This document shows positions 6,480-6,621 of a stretch of 6,621 bases of DNA, in pieces. This DNA is from SSEF01 sp964398485. GTDB taxonomy: Bacteria > Patescibacteriota > Minisyncoccia > Moranbacterales > UBA1568. Under the pieces are notes generated by a model. It made no database searches and had not been told where the DNA came from. It saw nothing but the letters and a program-made list of their open reading frames with translations. The DNA is taken from NCBI GenBank assembly GCA_964398485.1, contig CAYNMD010000037.1, positions 1 to 6,621 on the forward strand, given 5' to 3'. The translations under genes were made by a program, and so were the position numbers. Numbering within the stretch: the stretch's first letter is position 1; each line of letters opens with the position of its first letter.

Positions 6480-6621
6480 ATGCCAGAACCATCACCAAGT
6501 GAATATGAACGCGATCGGCAGCTAATGTTAGGAGTGCTTTCTCAGATGGAGGGAGATGCTGTTCCGCGTGCCTCTTCCCCTCCAGAGAAACCGAGTGTAA
6601 TTGATACTTCTTCTGAAGCTG
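6480..6621 (+). CDS. Partial gene of unknown function (N-terminal 47 codons)
   Basis: The reading frame opens with an ATG behind a clear Shine-Dalgarno site and runs to the window edge without a stop. The visible product starts with a short charged stretch (Glu8-Tyr-Glu-Arg-Asp-Arg), then a probable amphipathic helix around residues 14-23. It continues into a Pro/Ser-rich, probably disordered segment (28-47). This resembles the hydrophilic N-termini of the two preceding proteins in character, but no homology can be shown from so little. The 18-bp gap makes it the third gene of the same operon. No function can be proposed. Confidence 0.7.
   Translation, partial: MPEPSPSEYERDRQLMLGVLSQMEGDAVPRASSPPEKPSVIDTSSEA

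Noticed and set aside
1..6621. Purine-rich plus strand along the whole window as a sign of an unusual element
   Set aside because: It is explained by pyrimidine-rich codons of hydrophobic membrane proteins on the minus strand and purine-rich codons of charged soluble proteins on the plus strand.
1..6621. Recoded UGA, as in some CPR lineages
   Set aside because: The genes are complete and sensibly sized under the standard code, ending in TAA, TAA and TAG, with no in-frame UGA to read through.

Overview
The window reads as a piece of a bacterial chromosome with standard stop codons, short intergenic gaps and no RNA genes, insertion sequences, phage genes or CRISPR arrays. A pair of divergent GT-C membrane glycosyltransferases beside long, unrecognised soluble proteins is a layout I associate with the Candidate Phyla Radiation (Patescibacteria). 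That placement is an impression from protein style, not from a marker gene.

Left half, minus strand (1-2461): two ArnT/PMT-like polytopic glycosyltransferases, read leftwards. The upstream one (836-2461, 541 aa) is complete. The downstream one (1-804) starts 31 bp after it and runs off the left edge. Both carry the acidic Asp-Glu pair in the first extracytoplasmic loop that typifies the family, but the rest of their motifs differ, so they are not recent duplicates. They probably transfer sugars from a polyprenyl-phosphate carrier to a surface acceptor.

Middle (2462-2566): a 105-bp divergent intergenic region. It holds a good sigma70-like promoter for the glycosyltransferases, a weaker candidate for the rightward genes, and one copy of a 15-bp direct repeat whose second copy lies inside the next gene.

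Right half, plus strand (2567-6621): a tight apparent operon of three genes I cannot assign to any family (771 aa, 531 aa, and a partial third). The first two overlap by 17 bp and the third follows after 18 bp. Both complete proteins lack membrane segments and signal peptides. Reading them against each other shows shared modules. A helical unit of about 110 residues, with signature W-I-x3-R-x5-L and then L-x8-[DE]-[IL]-L about 83 residues after the Trp, occurs twice in the first protein and at least once in the second. A short KGD-x-Y...GE-x-IV motif occurs twice in the first protein, with a weaker relative in the second. The linkers ahead of the two repeat units in the first protein carry GRP cores, one of them a good AT-hook match. 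I infer a co-expressed, paralogous, modular protein set, possibly nucleic-acid-associated or scaffolding. This is the part of the window most likely to be undescribed.

The first genes of both transcription units have no Shine-Dalgarno sequence, whereas the two downstream plus-strand genes have purine-rich ones.
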